Source of the DNA: Frankiales bacterium
GTDB taxonomy: Bacteria; Actinomycetota; Actinomycetes; Mycobacteriales; SCTD01
Direction: 5' to 3'
DNA: 64,000 nucleotides
NCBI GenBank assembly: GCA_025966135.1
Contig: JAOPVP010000042.1
Coordinates: 1 to 64,000 of the forward strand
The notes beneath the pieces were generated by a model. The model did no database searches. It was not told where the DNA came from and saw only the letters and a list, made by a program, of their open reading frames with translations. Each line of letters begins with the position of its first letter. Within the stretch, counting starts at the first letter, position 1. The position numbers and the translations under genes are program-made. Below are positions 16,295 to 25,376 of this stretch, piece after piece.

Positions 16295-17076
16295 GTAGCG
16301 GCCTTGTGCAGGTGCTTGCCGCTGACCGACAGAGCGGCTTCCTCCACCTCGAGCAGCGACTCCGAGGCCCGCTCGGCTTCGAAGGCGGCGCGACCTCCGC
16401 GGACACCGAACAGCCGCTTGCTGTAGACGAGGTAGAAGACCGCGGCGAGGTTGATCACGAGGGCAAGCACCTTGAGCACGGAGACCTGGTGGGTCAGCTC
16501 GTAGACCTCCAGCGGCAGGAAGGCTGAGGTGCCGATCACGGCGACGTACTCGCCCCAGCGCTTGAGGAGGAACAGGCCGACCCCCTCGACGATCTGCAGG
16601 ACCGCGTAGGCGAGCAGCCCGGCAATCACGAGATTGAGCGTGTGCTGGTTGCTGGCGAGCAGGTGTCGCAACCGGTCCACGGTCGGGCTCGCGTCCAGGT
16701 CGTAGTTGAAGATGCGCGCCAGCGGCTCGGCGGCCGGGATCACCTGGTTGAACGTCTGCTGGATCGACGTCTTGGCGTTCTTGAAGTACCAGACGCCGTA
16801 GGCCAAGGCCAGGAGCAGGAGCCCGCGGATGAAGCGCTCGACAGCGAGCAGGCGCAGGATCGTCGCGTCCTTCAACGCCTTGCCACGCAGCACAGTGGGC
16901 GCCTGGTTCGCCGGGCCTGAGCCGTGCGGCTCGCCGACCACGAAGTCGGCGCAGCGCAGGCACCGCCACGCCTCACCGGCCTGCGTCGTCACGTGCAGGC
17001 GGTCCTGCAGCTCCGCTTCATCAGGGGCGTAGGTGACATGGCCCTTCCGGGCACAACCGCGCAGGCTCCAGTCCAC
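16285..17076 (-). CDS. DUF2127 membrane protein with N-terminal Cys motif
   Basis: This 263-residue protein has an N-terminal soluble part with RGCARKGH and WRCLRCADF, which could form a small zinc ribbon. Four hydrophobic segments of DUF2127 follow: about residues 75-95 ([17 protein letters not shown]), 145-170, 180-195 ([18 protein letters not shown]) and 200-220. The C-terminus is charged. It is common in actinobacteria and its function is unknown. GTG 17076 is used. It is the downstream neighbour of moaA on the same strand with 19 nt between. Confidence 0.85.
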   Translation of the reverse strand: MDWSLRGCARKGHVTYAPDEAELQDRLHVTTQAGEAWRCLRCADFVVGEPHGSGPANQAPTVLRGKALKDATILRLLAVERFIRGLLLLALAYGVWYFKNAKTSIQQTFNQVIPAAEPLARIFNYDLDASPTVDRLRHLLASNQHTLNLVIAGLLAYAVLQIVEGVGLFLLKRWGEYVAVIGTSAFLPLEVYELTHQVSVLKVLALVINLAAVFYLVYSKRLFGVRGGRAAFEAERASESLLEVEEAALSVSGKHLHKAATQS

Positions 17077-17095
17077 GGGGCCAGCCTGCCAAAGA

Positions 17096-18124
17096 TCAGC
17101 CGCCGAGGTAGCTCATCTCCGGCTTGGGCAGGTCCGTGGCGCCGGCGCCGCGCTGCTCGGAGTAGCGGTCGTCCCGGATCGCCCAGCGGCCTCTGACCGC
17201 CGCTGTCAGCTCCTCGTCGGTGGCGCCTGACCGCAGCACGGCCCGCAGGTCGGTGCCGGTCGTGGCGAACAGGCAGGTGAACAGCTCTCCGACGGCGGTC
17301 AGCCGGGCCCGCGTGCAGGTGGCGCAGAAGGGCTTGCTCACGGAGGACACGAAGCCCATCTCGCCGGTCCCGTCAGCGAACCGCCATCGCTCGGCCGTGC
17401 CCTCGTCCCCGATCGGCTCGAGGGGGTGGACGGCGTGGACCCGCTCCCGCACCTCGGCGGAGGGCACGACCTCGTCGCGCACCCACCCGTTGGTGGTGCC
17501 GACGTCCATGTACTCGATGACGCGCAGCGTGTGCCCCCTGGCGCGTGCGAAGTCGACCAGGTCGAGCAAGCCGTTGTCGTTGACACCCCGGCGCAGGACG
17601 GTGTTGAGCTTGACGGGTAGCCCAGCCGCGGAGGCCGCGGCGATGCCGCCGAGAACGGTCTCCAGCGGGACCTTGGTGTCGGCCAAGGCCCGGAACCTCT
17701 CGGGGTCAAGGCTGTCGAGGCTGACGGTGATCCGCTTCAGGCCCGCGTCGGAGAGCGCCTGCGCCTGGTTGGCCAACAACGAGCCGTTGGTCGTCAACGC
17801 CAGGTCCTCGATGCCTGGCGTCGCTGCGATGGTGGCGACGAGCACGTGCAGATCGCGGCGGAGCAGCGGCTCGCCGCCCGTCAGACGGACCTTGCTCACG
17901 CCCAAGGAGGCGAAGGCCCGCACCAACCGGGCGATCTCCTCGAAGCTCAGGAGCTCCGACCGGGGCAGAAACGCGTGGTCGGGGCCGAAGAGCTCGCGTG
18001 GCATGCAGTACGGACACCGGAAGTTGCACCGGTCCGTCACGGAAACGCGCAGGTCGCGCAACGGCCGGGACAGCTTGTCAAGCGCCCCAATCCCGTTGTC
18101 ACGCAGCGGATCGGTCGCGTCCAT
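17096..18124 (-). CDS. moaA: GTP 3',8-cyclase MoaA
   Basis: This 342-residue radical-SAM enzyme makes 3',8-cyclo-GTP, the first step of molybdenum cofactor synthesis. The radical-SAM cluster motif is CNFRCPYC near residue 33. The C-terminal [4Fe-4S] cysteines are in FCATCTRARLTAVGELFTC. The chain ends in the Gly-Gly that MoaA needs (SYLGG). ATG 18124 is preferred because TACGAT lies 6 nt upstream (leaderless). A start 30 nt further up would lie beyond that box. It is divergent from the molybdenum hydroxylase operon, which needs the cofactor. Confidence 0.95.
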   Translation of the reverse strand: MDATDPLRDNGIGALDKLSRPLRDLRVSVTDRCNFRCPYCMPRELFGPDHAFLPRSELLSFEEIARLVRAFASLGVSKVRLTGGEPLLRRDLHVLVATIAATPGIEDLALTTNGSLLANQAQALSDAGLKRITVSLDSLDPERFRALADTKVPLETVLGGIAAASAAGLPVKLNTVLRRGVNDNGLLDLVDFARARGHTLRVIEYMDVGTTNGWVRDEVVPSAEVRERVHAVHPLEPIGDEGTAERWRFADGTGEMGFVSSVSKPFCATCTRARLTAVGELFTCLFATTGTDLRAVLRSGATDEELTAAVRGRWAIRDDRYSEQRGAGATDLPKPEMSYLGG

Positions 18125-18130
18125 GACCTG

Positions 18131-18136
18131 ATCGTA
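18131..18136 (-). promoter_or_regulatory. -10 box TACGAT, leaderless moaA promoter
   Basis: On the minus strand TACGAT is followed by 6 nt and then ATG 18124. This fits TANNNT at leaderless spacing and decides between two possible moaA starts. Confidence 0.55.
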
Positions 18137-18202
18137 GGTGCCGCTGCAGCCCACGGCGATCTGGTCTAGCGGGAACTCCGGTTATGGGGTTACGTTCGCC
18201 GA

Positions 18203-18218
18203 TGTGATCGCCGTCACA
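18203..18218. promoter_or_regulatory. CRP/GlxR-type site TGTGA-N6-TCACA between moaA and coxS
   Basis: TGTGATCGCCGTCACA is a perfect match to the CRP/GlxR palindrome known from actinobacteria and enterobacteria. It overlaps a second inverted repeat, CCGTCAC/GTGACGG (18211-18230). It lies 78 nt upstream of moaA and 190 nt upstream of coxS. The 284-nt divergent region has no other gene. The rest of it, about 18231-18400, shows no structure I can name. Confidence 0.55.
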
Positions 18219-18408
18219 GTGCCGTGACGGGAGGAGACGTCCGGCCGGGGGTCACCTGCGGTCGGGTGGAAGGACGCGACATGCCGGCTTCGGGCGAGTT
18301 GTCGCCAGGTCGTCCGAACCTGGTCCGGAGCGCGATCGCCTGTTTCCCCCAGCCACCGCGTTCGTCCTTGCGGGCCCCGCGCCCGTCCCCGTCGTGTGAG
18401 GAGTGCCG

Positions 18409-18957
18409 ATGACGCGTGTATCCATGAACGTCGACGGGGTGGTCTACGAGGACGAGGTCGAGTCCCGCACGCTCCTGATCCACCACCTGCGCGAAAGACT
18501 CGGCCGGGTCGGCACGCCCATCGGCTGCGACACCTCGAACTGTGGCGCCTGCACCGTCCTGATCAGCGGAGAGAGCGTGAAGTCCTGCTCGGTGTTCGCG
18601 GTCCAGGCCGACGGCGAGCAGATCACCACCATCCAGGGGTTGGCTGACGGCCAAGGCGTGAACGGGGAGGCGGTGGGACAGTGGCACCCGGTCCAGAGGG
18701 CCTTTCAGCAGCACCACGGCCTGCAGTGCGGGTACTGCACGCCGGGCATGGTCCTGGCCGCCGTCGACCTGCTGGCACGCAACGCCAGCCCCACCGAGGA
18801 CGAGGTGCGGCACGGCCTCGAGGGCAACTTGTGCCGCTGCACCGGCTACCAGAACATCGTCAAGGCCGTGCTCAGCGCGGCGTCCGAGCTTCGCGGTGAG
18901 GGGCCGCTCCCCGGCTCGTTCCAGGACAGCGCCGACCTGACGGGGGTGGGGGCATGA
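18409..18957 (+). CDS. coxS: CO-dehydrogenase-like [2Fe-2S] subunit (CoxS)
   Basis: This 182-residue small subunit of a molybdenum hydroxylase carries electrons from the Mo site to FAD through two [2Fe-2S] clusters. Plant-type cluster cysteines are C40, C45, C48 and C60 ([10 protein letters not shown]...SC). The second cluster uses C107, C110, C142 and C144 (QCGYC...NLCRC). The tail after about 155 is longer than in many CoxS. ATG 18409 has AGGAG 5 nt upstream. It is the first gene of an eight-gene operon in the order S-L-M, typical of form II enzymes. coxL overlaps its stop. Confidence 0.92.
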   Translation: MTRVSMNVDGVVYEDEVESRTLLIHHLRERLGRVGTPIGCDTSNCGACTVLISGESVKSCSVFAVQADGEQITTIQGLADGQGVNGEAVGQWHPVQRAFQQHHGLQCGYCTPGMVLAAVDLLARNASPTEDEVRHGLEGNLCRCTGYQNIVKAVLSAASELRGEGPLPGSFQDSADLTGVGA

Positions 18958-21377
18958 CCGAGCAGCTGGACGCCGGCATGGTGGCCGAGCAGATCGCGGA
19001 TGCCGACGCGCTGTCGTCACCTCGTCGCGGAGGGGAGCTCGGTCGTGGGCGCAGGCGCAAGGAGGACGCCAAGCTGCTGACCGGTCAGACCAACTGGACC
19101 GACAACATCGTGCTCCCGGGTCTGCTGCACATGTCGGTGCTGCGCAGCCCGATGGCGCACGCCAAGATCCTCTCGGTCGACGTCTCCGGCGCCCTCGAGA
19201 TGCCGGGGGTCATCGCTGCCTACAGCGGCGCCGACCTCGCCGAGGTCCAAGGCTCACTGCCGTGTGCCTGGCCGGTGACCCCGGACATGGTGCACCCGGA
19301 TCACCACCCCTTGGCCGTCGACGAGGTGCGTTACGTCGGCGACGGTGTCGCCGTGGTCGTGGCTCGTGACCGCTACGCCTCGGCCGACGCCCTCGAGGCG
19401 ATCGTCGTGGAGTACGACGAGCTGCCGGTGGTCCTCGACATGGAGAGTGCGATCAGCGACGGCACCCCGCTCGTGCACGAGGACAAGGGCACGAACACCT
19501 GCTTCGTCTGGCCGTTCGCAGGCGGCGAGGACTACGACGCCACGAAGGCCAAGGCCGACGTCGTCGTGAAGAGGCGCTTCAGGCAGCAACGGCTGCTGCC
19601 TGCGGCGATGGAGCCCCGAGCCGTGGTCGTCGCCCCGATCGCCGCGGCAGACGACTACACGGTCTACTCCGCCACGCAGATCCCGCACATCCTCCGCGTC
19701 ATGCTGGCGCTGGTCACCGGCATCCCCGAGCACAGGATCCGCGTCATCGCCCCCGACGTCGGTGGGGGGTTCGGCTCGAAGCTCAACGTCTATGCCGAGG
19801 AGGTCCTGGCGCTCGTCGTCGCCAAGAAGCTCGGCCGACCGGTGAAGTGGACGGAGTCCCGCAGCGAGGGCTTTCAGGCGACCATCCACGGGCGTGACCA
19901 GATCCAGGACGTGGAGATCTGCGCCACCCAGGACGGGAAGGTCCTCGGCCTCAAGGTCGACCTGCTCGCCGACATGGGCGCCTACCTGCAGCTCGTCACG
20001 CCAGGGGTGCCGATCCTCGGGGCATTCATGTTCCCCGCTATCTACAAGATGGATGCGTACTCCTTCACCTGCACCGGGGTGTTCACCAACAAGACGCCGA
20101 CGGATGCCTACCGGGGCGCGGGGCGTCCGGAGGCGACGTACGCGATCGAGCGGATCATGGACGAGCTCGCGCACGAGCTGGGCCGGGACCCGATGGACCT
20201 GCGCAGGCAGAACTGGATCAAGCACGAGGAGTTCCCCTTCGAGACGGTCTGCGGCCTGACCTACGACAGCGGCAACTACGAGGCGGCGACCGAAAAGGCC
20301 GAGGCGATGTTCGGCATGGCTGCGCTGCGCGCCGAGCAGAAGGCCCGCCGCGAGAGCCGAGACCCGATCCAGCTCGGAATCGGCATCTCGACGTTCACCG
20401 AGATGTGCGGTCTCGCGCCGTCCCGGGTGCTCGGCTCGCTGTCCTACGGAGCGGGTGGCTGGGAGGCGGCGCAGATCCGGATGCTGCCGACGGGCAAGGT
20501 AGAGGTCGTCAGCGGCGCCACTCCGCACGGCCAGGGTCACCACACCTCATGGAGCCAGATCGTCGCCGATGCGCTCGGCGTGCCGTTCGAGGATGTCGAG
20601 TGCGTCACCGGGGACACCGACTCCTCGCCCAAGGGCATGGACACCTACGGCTCGCGCTCCCTCGTCGTCGGGGGTGTGGCGATCCACAGGGCCGCGGCGA
20701 AGGTCATCGAGAAGGCCCGGCGGGTCGCCGCGCACCTGCTCGAGGCGGCGGAGGGCGACGTGGAGTTTCGCTCCGGCACCTTCTCGGTCAAGGGATCACC
20801 GGAGGCGAAGACGACGATTCAGGAGGTGGCGCTCGCGACGTTCGCCGCGCACAACCTCCCGGAGGGCATGGAGCCGACGATCGACGCGGACTGCGTCTAC
20901 GACCCCGAGAACTTCTCGTTCCCGCACGGGACGCACCTGTGCGCGGTCGAGGTCGACACCGAGACCGGCTTCACCAAGATCCGCAAGTACGTCTGCGTCG
21001 ACGACGTGGGGAAGGTCGTCAACCCGGTCATCGTCGAGGGCCAGGTGCACGGGGGTCTCACGCAAGGGATCGCGCAAGCGCTGTACGAGGAGGCGATACA
21101 CGACGCCGCAGGCAACCTCGTCACCGGCACCATGGCCGACTACCTGCTGCCGACCGCGGCGGACCTGCCGCACTTCGACACCGGCCGCACGGAGACGGCC
21201 TCGACGACCAACCCGCTAGGTGTGAAGGGCGTCGGGGAGGCCGGCACGATCGCCTCGACGCCCGCTGTCATCAACGCCGTCGTCGACGCCCTCCGGCCCT
21301 TCGGCGTCAACAACATCGACATGCCCGCCACGCCGGAACGCGTGTGGCGCCTCGTTCAGTCCGGAGGCTCCCGGTGA
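18954..21377 (+). CDS. coxL: Molybdopterin subunit of a form II CO-dehydrogenase-like hydroxylase (CoxL)
   Basis: This 807-residue catalytic subunit binds the Mo-molybdopterin-cytosine-dinucleotide cofactor. The active-site loop reads AYRGAGR at 385-391, the form II signature. The form I loop AYRCSFR, with its Cu-binding Cys, is absent: G388 stands there. The Gln-containing TPHGQGHHT and the catalytic Glu E762 in GVGEAG are present, so the enzyme should be an active hydroxylase. For form II proteins CO oxidation is doubtful in most hosts, and an aromatic or purine-like substrate is equally possible. The N-terminal 40 residues are an Arg/Glu-rich extension. ATG overlaps the coxS stop. Confidence 0.9.
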   Translation: MTEQLDAGMVAEQIADADALSSPRRGGELGRGRRRKEDAKLLTGQTNWTDNIVLPGLLHMSVLRSPMAHAKILSVDVSGALEMPGVIAAYSGADLAEVQGSLPCAWPVTPDMVHPDHHPLAVDEVRYVGDGVAVVVARDRYASADALEAIVVEYDELPVVLDMESAISDGTPLVHEDKGTNTCFVWPFAGGEDYDATKAKADVVVKRRFRQQRLLPAAMEPRAVVVAPIAAADDYTVYSATQIPHILRVMLALVTGIPEHRIRVIAPDVGGGFGSKLNVYAEEVLALVVAKKLGRPVKWTESRSEGFQATIHGRDQIQDVEICATQDGKVLGLKVDLLADMGAYLQLVTPGVPILGAFMFPAIYKMDAYSFTCTGVFTNKTPTDAYRGAGRPEATYAIERIMDELAHELGRDPMDLRRQNWIKHEEFPFETVCGLTYDSGNYEAATEKAEAMFGMAALRAEQKARRESRDPIQLGIGISTFTEMCGLAPSRVLGSLSYGAGGWEAAQIRMLPTGKVEVVSGATPHGQGHHTSWSQIVADALGVPFEDVECVTGDTDSSPKGMDTYGSRSLVVGGVAIHRAAAKVIEKARRVAAHLLEAAEGDVEFRSGTFSVKGSPEAKTTIQEVALATFAAHNLPEGMEPTIDADCVYDPENFSFPHGTHLCAVEVDTETGFTKIRKYVCVDDVGKVVNPVIVEGQVHGGLTQGIAQALYEEAIHDAAGNLVTGTMADYLLPTAADLPHFDTGRTETASTTNPLGVKGVGEAGTIASTPAVINAVVDALRPFGVNNIDMPATPERVWRLVQSGGSR

Positions 21378-22231
21378 TCCCCGCGCAGTTCGACTACGTC
21401 GCCCCCGGGACCGTCGCCGATGCCGTCGCGGCCCTCATCGACGGCGGCGAGGATGCGAAGGTGCTCGCCGGTGGACAGAGCCTGATCCCGGTGTTGCGGC
21501 TGCGGCTGTCCTACCCGTCGCTGCTGGTGGACCTGCGCAAGATCGATGAGCTGCGCGGCGTCCGCGAGGACGGTGCCGAGCTGGTCATCGGCGCCATGAC
21601 GCGGCACGCCGACGTCATCTCCGACCCGCTCGTCCGGCAGCACGCCGCGCTTCTCGCCGAGGCCGCCGCCACGGTCGCCGACCCAGCGGTGCGGCACCGG
21701 GGCACCTTCGGTGGCTCGCTCGCGCACGCCGACCCGGCCGGCGACCTTCCGGCGGTCGCTGTCGCCCTGGGCGCGCAGCTCGTCGCCGAAGGGCCGGGTG
21801 GTCGCCGCAGCATCGCCGCCGCCGACTTCTTCCAGGACTACCTGCAGACCGCGCTGGCACCCGACGAGGTGCTGGTGGAGGTCCGGCTCCCCAAGCTCCA
21901 GGGGCGGTGGGGCGTCGCCTACGAGAAGTTCAGCCGGACCGCGCAGGCCTGGGCGATCGTCGGGGTGGCTGCCGCGGTCCGACGAGACAACGGCGCCATC
22001 GCGGAGGCGCGCATCGGCCTGACCAACATGGGGTCGACCCCGGTCCGGGCCGGTGCTGTCGAGGCAGCCCTGGCGGGAGCCTCTGCCGAGGCCGGGACGA
22101 TCGCAGAGGCCGCGGCCCACGCCGCCGACGGCACCCACGCTCCCTCCGACCTGTCCGGTGGGAGTGACTACCGTGAGCACCTCGCGCGCGTCCTCACCCG
22201 CCGGGCGGTCACCACGGCAGCAGGGCTCTAG
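21374..22231 (+). CDS. coxM: FAD-binding subunit of the molybdenum hydroxylase (CoxM)
   Basis: This 285-residue protein has the FAD-binding PCMH-type motifs: VLAGGQSLIPVLRLRLSYP near residues 35-53 and TFGGSLAHADPAGDLP near 110-125. A CO_deh_flav_C domain follows, from about residue 170 (AYEKFSRTAQAWAIVGVAAAV). It passes electrons from the iron-sulfur subunit to the final acceptor. GTG 21374 overlaps the coxL stop (GTGA) and GGAGG lies 6 nt upstream. The MoxR gene starts on the base after its stop. Confidence 0.92.
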   Translation: MIPAQFDYVAPGTVADAVAALIDGGEDAKVLAGGQSLIPVLRLRLSYPSLLVDLRKIDELRGVREDGAELVIGAMTRHADVISDPLVRQHAALLAEAAATVADPAVRHRGTFGGSLAHADPAGDLPAVAVALGAQLVAEGPGGRRSIAAADFFQDYLQTALAPDEVLVEVRLPKLQGRWGVAYEKFSRTAQAWAIVGVAAAVRRDNGAIAEARIGLTNMGSTPVRAGAVEAALAGASAEAGTIAEAAAHAADGTHAPSDLSGGSDYREHLARVLTRRAVTTAAGL

Positions 22232-23143
22232 ATGGTCGGTCGGCGGGAGTTGCTGCCCGAGGGGGTCCAGAACCCCGCCGACCTCGCCCGGCTGCTCGGC
22301 GAGGCCGACTACCTCGCCGACACCGGCGTGGCGACGGCGGCGTACCTCGCCCTTGCCCTGCCGCGACCCCTGTTCCTCGAGGGTGAAGCCGGGGTCGGCA
22401 AGACCTCGCTGGCCCGGGCGCTGGCCCAGGTGCTGGAGGCCCCGCTGCTGCGGCTGCAGTGCTACGAGGGCATCGACGCCTCGCAGGCTCTGTACGACTG
22501 GGACTTCCCTCGTCAGCTGCTGCACCTACGGGCCGCGGAGTCTGCGGGCCCGGTCGACGCGGCGCGGCTGGAGGAGGAGGTCTACAGCCGTCGCTTCCTG
22601 CTTGCCCGCCCGTTGCTCGCCGCGCTCGAGACGACGCCGAGCGTGCTGCTCGTCGACGAGGTGGACCGTGCCGACGACGAGTTCGAGGCCTTCCTGCTGG
22701 AGGTCCTTTCGGACTACACGGTGACCGTTCCCGAGCTCGGCACCATCACCGCCGCCGTACCACCCGTGGTGGTGGTCACGAGCAATCGCACCCGCGAGGT
22801 GCACGACGCTCTCAAGCGGCGCTGTCTCTACCATTGGGTCGAGCACCCGACATTCGAGCGCGAGGTCGCCATCGTGCGCCGGCGCGTTCCGGAGGCTTCC
22901 GCGCAACTCGCGCAGCAGGTGGCCGGTGCCGTGGCGGCGCTGCGGGACCAGGACCTGGTCAAGCCTCCCGGGGTCGCCGAGTCGATCGACTGGACCCAGG
23001 CGCTCGTCGCCCTCGGCGCCACCAGGCTCGACGCCGACACCGCGACGGCCACCCTCGGAGCCGTGCTGAAGTATCGGGAGGACGTGGAGCACGCGAAACG
23101 GCTCGACGTGGGCGTGATGCTGGATCGGGCCCTGGGCGGATGA
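22232..23143 (+). CDS. MoxR-family AAA+ ATPase (CoxD-like)
   Basis: This 303-residue AAA+ ATPase has Walker A GEAGVGKT (51-58), Walker B LLVDEVDRAD, sensor 1 VVTSNRTRE and arginine finger region DALKRRC. In cox clusters the homologue CoxD works with a VWA protein (CoxE) to finish the Mo active site, for example by inserting sulfur or metal. Here it sits directly before such a VWA protein, 6 nt apart. Because this enzyme lacks the Cu-binding Cys of form I, the maturation step must differ at least in part. Confidence 0.9.
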   Translation: MVGRRELLPEGVQNPADLARLLGEADYLADTGVATAAYLALALPRPLFLEGEAGVGKTSLARALAQVLEAPLLRLQCYEGIDASQALYDWDFPRQLLHLRAAESAGPVDAARLEEEVYSRRFLLARPLLAALETTPSVLLVDEVDRADDEFEAFLLEVLSDYTVTVPELGTITAAVPPVVVVTSNRTREVHDALKRRCLYHWVEHPTFEREVAIVRRRVPEASAQLAQQVAGAVAALRDQDLVKPPGVAESIDWTQALVALGATRLDADTATATLGAVLKYREDVEHAKRLDVGVMLDRALGG

Positions 23144-23149
23144 GGGACC

Positions 23150-24271
23150 GTGACTGAGCCCGTGTACGACGGCACCGACAGCCTGGTGGGGTTGGCGCGG
23201 ACCCTCCGCGCCGCCGGGGTGGCCGCGACACCCGACCGGGTGCACGCCGCCGTGGAGGCGCTCGCCCTGCTGGACGCCTCCCGCCGCGAGGACGTCTACT
23301 GGGCCGGCCGGTTGGCGCTGTGCGGCACTGGGGACGAGGGTCGTCGGTACGACATCGTCTTCGCGGCCTACTTCGGCGACCGGCCCGGCTCGGTGGTACG
23401 CCGGCAACGGCTCCTCACCCCCGCCCTTCAGCTCGTCGCGGAGGAAGGCCCGACGGGGGACAGCGACGACGAGCAGACCGGGGGCGCGGCGTCCGCGGCG
23501 GCCAGCAGCGAGGAGCAGCTTCGGCACCGCAACGTCTCCGCTCTCACGGCGGCGGAGCGGGAGGAGCTCCACCGGTTGCTCGGGCTCATGCGCCTGCCCG
23601 GCGAGGTACGGCGGACCCGGCGCTACACGCCGTCGTCCCGGGGTGAGGTCGATCCTCGACGGACCTTGCGGGCCTGGATGCAGGCGGGCGGTGAGCCGGC
23701 GGCGCTGCACCACCGGCGGCACCGCTTCCGACCCCGCCGGGTCGTGCTGCTCGTCGACGTCAGCGGCTCGATGGAGCGCTATGCCGGGGCACTGCTGCGG
23801 TTCGCCCACGCCGCGGCTCGGCGAGGTGGCACCCCGACTGAGGTGTTCGCGCTCGGTACCCGTCTCACCCGCCTGACCCGAGAGATGGCACGCCGCGACC
23901 CCGACGCGGCGATGGCGGCCGTCGCGGAGGCGATGCCTGACGCCGGAGGGGGTACCAGACTTGGCCTGCTGCTCAAGGAGTTCCTGGACCGGTGGGGCCA
24001 GCGCGGGTTCGCGCGCGGAGCCGTGGTGGTCATCTTGTCGGACGGCTGGGAGCGCGGCGACGTGACACTGCTCGGCGAGCAGGTCGCCCGCCTGCAACGC
24101 CTTGCGCACCGAGTGGTGTGGGCCAACCCGCGCAAGGCGGCGCCGGGGTTCGCCCCGGTCGCGGCGGGAATGGCTGCAGCGCTGCCGCACGTCGACGACT
24201 TCGTCGAAGGTCACAGCCTGGCTGCGCTGGAGCACCTCGCTGCGGTCGTGAGAGGAGCGGGTCGTGCGTGA
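23150..24271 (+). CDS. VWA-domain protein, CoxE-like maturation factor
   Basis: This 373-residue protein has a helical N-terminal part with an acidic, low-complexity linker at about residues 100-125 (GDSDDEQTGGAASAA). A von Willebrand A domain follows from about 195. The metal-ion site is D203-V-S-G-S with a later SDGWERGD. It is the expected partner of the MoxR ATPase upstream and probably acts as its adaptor on the molybdenum enzyme. GTG 23150 is used. It overlaps the xdhC gene by 8 nt. Confidence 0.9.
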   Translation: MTEPVYDGTDSLVGLARTLRAAGVAATPDRVHAAVEALALLDASRREDVYWAGRLALCGTGDEGRRYDIVFAAYFGDRPGSVVRRQRLLTPALQLVAEEGPTGDSDDEQTGGAASAAASSEEQLRHRNVSALTAAEREELHRLLGLMRLPGEVRRTRRYTPSSRGEVDPRRTLRAWMQAGGEPAALHHRRHRFRPRRVVLLVDVSGSMERYAGALLRFAHAAARRGGTPTEVFALGTRLTRLTREMARRDPDAAMAAVAEAMPDAGGGTRLGLLLKEFLDRWGQRGFARGAVVVILSDGWERGDVTLLGEQVARLQRLAHRVVWANPRKAAPGFAPVAAGMAAALPHVDDFVEGHSLAALEHLAAVVRGAGRA

Positions 24272-25376
24272 GATCGCCGAAGGCCTGCGGACGCTGCTGG
24301 CGGCGGGGAAGCCCTTCGGGCTGGCCACCGTCGTCAGCATCCGTGGCAGTGCCCCGCGACCCGCGGGTGCGGTGATGACGGTCGATGCCGAGGGTGCGGC
24401 GATCGGCAGCGTGTCCGGAGGGTGCGTCGAGGGAGCGGTCTACGAGGCTGCCGCCGAGGTCCTGGCCGGCGGCCCCAACACGCTCCAGACCTACGGCATC
24501 AGTGATGAGACCGCCTTCTCGGTCGGCCTCACCTGCGGTGGTGTGCTCGACGTGCTGGTGCAGCAGGTCGGTCCGGAGGAGAGCGGGCTGCTGCTCAAGG
24601 TGCTCGAGCGGGTGCAGCAGGACGAGCCGGTGGCGCTCGCGACCGTCGTCGGCGGTCCCGCGCCGCTGGGCGCGCTGCTGGTGGTCACTCCCGAGGACGT
24701 CGCCGGCTCGTTGGGGACCGAGGGGCTCGACCACGCCGTCGTCGACGATGCCCGCGGCATGCTCGCAGTGGGTCAGACAGGCACCCGGCACTACGGCGCT
24801 CGCGGGGAACGTCGCGTCGACGACGTCGCAGTGTTCGTCTCTGCCCTCACACCGCCCCCCCGGATGCTGGTGTTCGGCGCGACGGACTTCGCCGCCGCGG
24901 TGAGCCGAGTGGGGGTCTTCCTCGGCTACCGGGTCACGGTGTGCGACGCGCGTCCGGTTTTTGCGACCGCCAAGCGGTTCCCCGAAGCTCACGAGGTCGT
25001 GTGCCGATGGCCGCACGACTACCTGGCCTCCACCGCGGTCGACAACCGCACGGTCATCGCCGTGCTGACGCACGACCCCAAGTTCGACGTGCCCCTGCTC
25101 GACGTGGCCCTGCGCTCGCCGGCAGGCTACGTCGGCGCGATGGGAAGCCGCCGTACCCATGAGGACCGGTTGCGGCGTCTGCGCGACGTGGGGCTCACCG
25201 AGGAGCAGCTCGCCCGCCTCCGGTCGCCGATCGGGCTGGATCTCGGCGCGCGTACGCCTGAGGAGACCGCGGTCTCGATCGCGGCCGAGATCGTGCAGCA
25301 CCGGTGGCAGGGCAGCGGCCGTCCGCTGGGCGAGACCGACGGGAAGATCCACCGCGACGCGGTGAGGACCGGGTGA
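24264..25376 (+). CDS. XdhC/CoxF-family molybdenum hydroxylase maturation protein
   Basis: This 370-residue protein has two domains. The N-terminal XdhC/CoxI domain has VSIRGSAPRPAGAVM, GSVSGGCVEGAVYEAA and the GLTCGG Cys motif. The C-terminal Rossmann-like XdhC_C domain starts at about residue 195, with MLVFGATDFAAAVSRV and VGAMGSRRTHEDR. XdhC proteins bind molybdenum cofactor, protect it and promote its sulfuration and insertion into xanthine-dehydrogenase-type enzymes. GTG 24264 overlaps the preceding stop by 8 nt. Two single-domain genes of some operons are fused here. Confidence 0.9.
   Translation: MREIAEGLRTLLAAGKPFGLATVVSIRGSAPRPAGAVMTVDAEGAAIGSVSGGCVEGAVYEAAAEVLAGGPNTLQTYGISDETAFSVGLTCGGVLDVLVQQVGPEESGLLLKVLERVQQDEPVALATVVGGPAPLGALLVVTPEDVAGSLGTEGLDHAVVDDARGMLAVGQTGTRHYGARGERRVDDVAVFVSALTPPPRMLVFGATDFAAAVSRVGVFLGYRVTVCDARPVFATAKRFPEAHEVVCRWPHDYLASTAVDNRTVIAVLTHDPKFDVPLLDVALRSPAGYVGAMGSRRTHEDRLRRLRDVGLTEEQLARLRSPIGLDLGARTPEETAVSIAAEIVQHRWQGSGRPLGETDGKIHRDAVRTG

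Noticed and set aside
18125..18408. A molybdenum-cofactor riboswitch between moaA and coxS
   Set aside because: I could not find a conserved riboswitch-like fold. The clear signals are a CRP-type palindrome and a leaderless moaA promoter.
18954..21377. Assignment as form I (true) CO dehydrogenase
   Set aside because: The loop is AYRGAGR, not AYRCSFR, so the Cu-binding cysteine is absent. Gene order S-L-M also fits form II.
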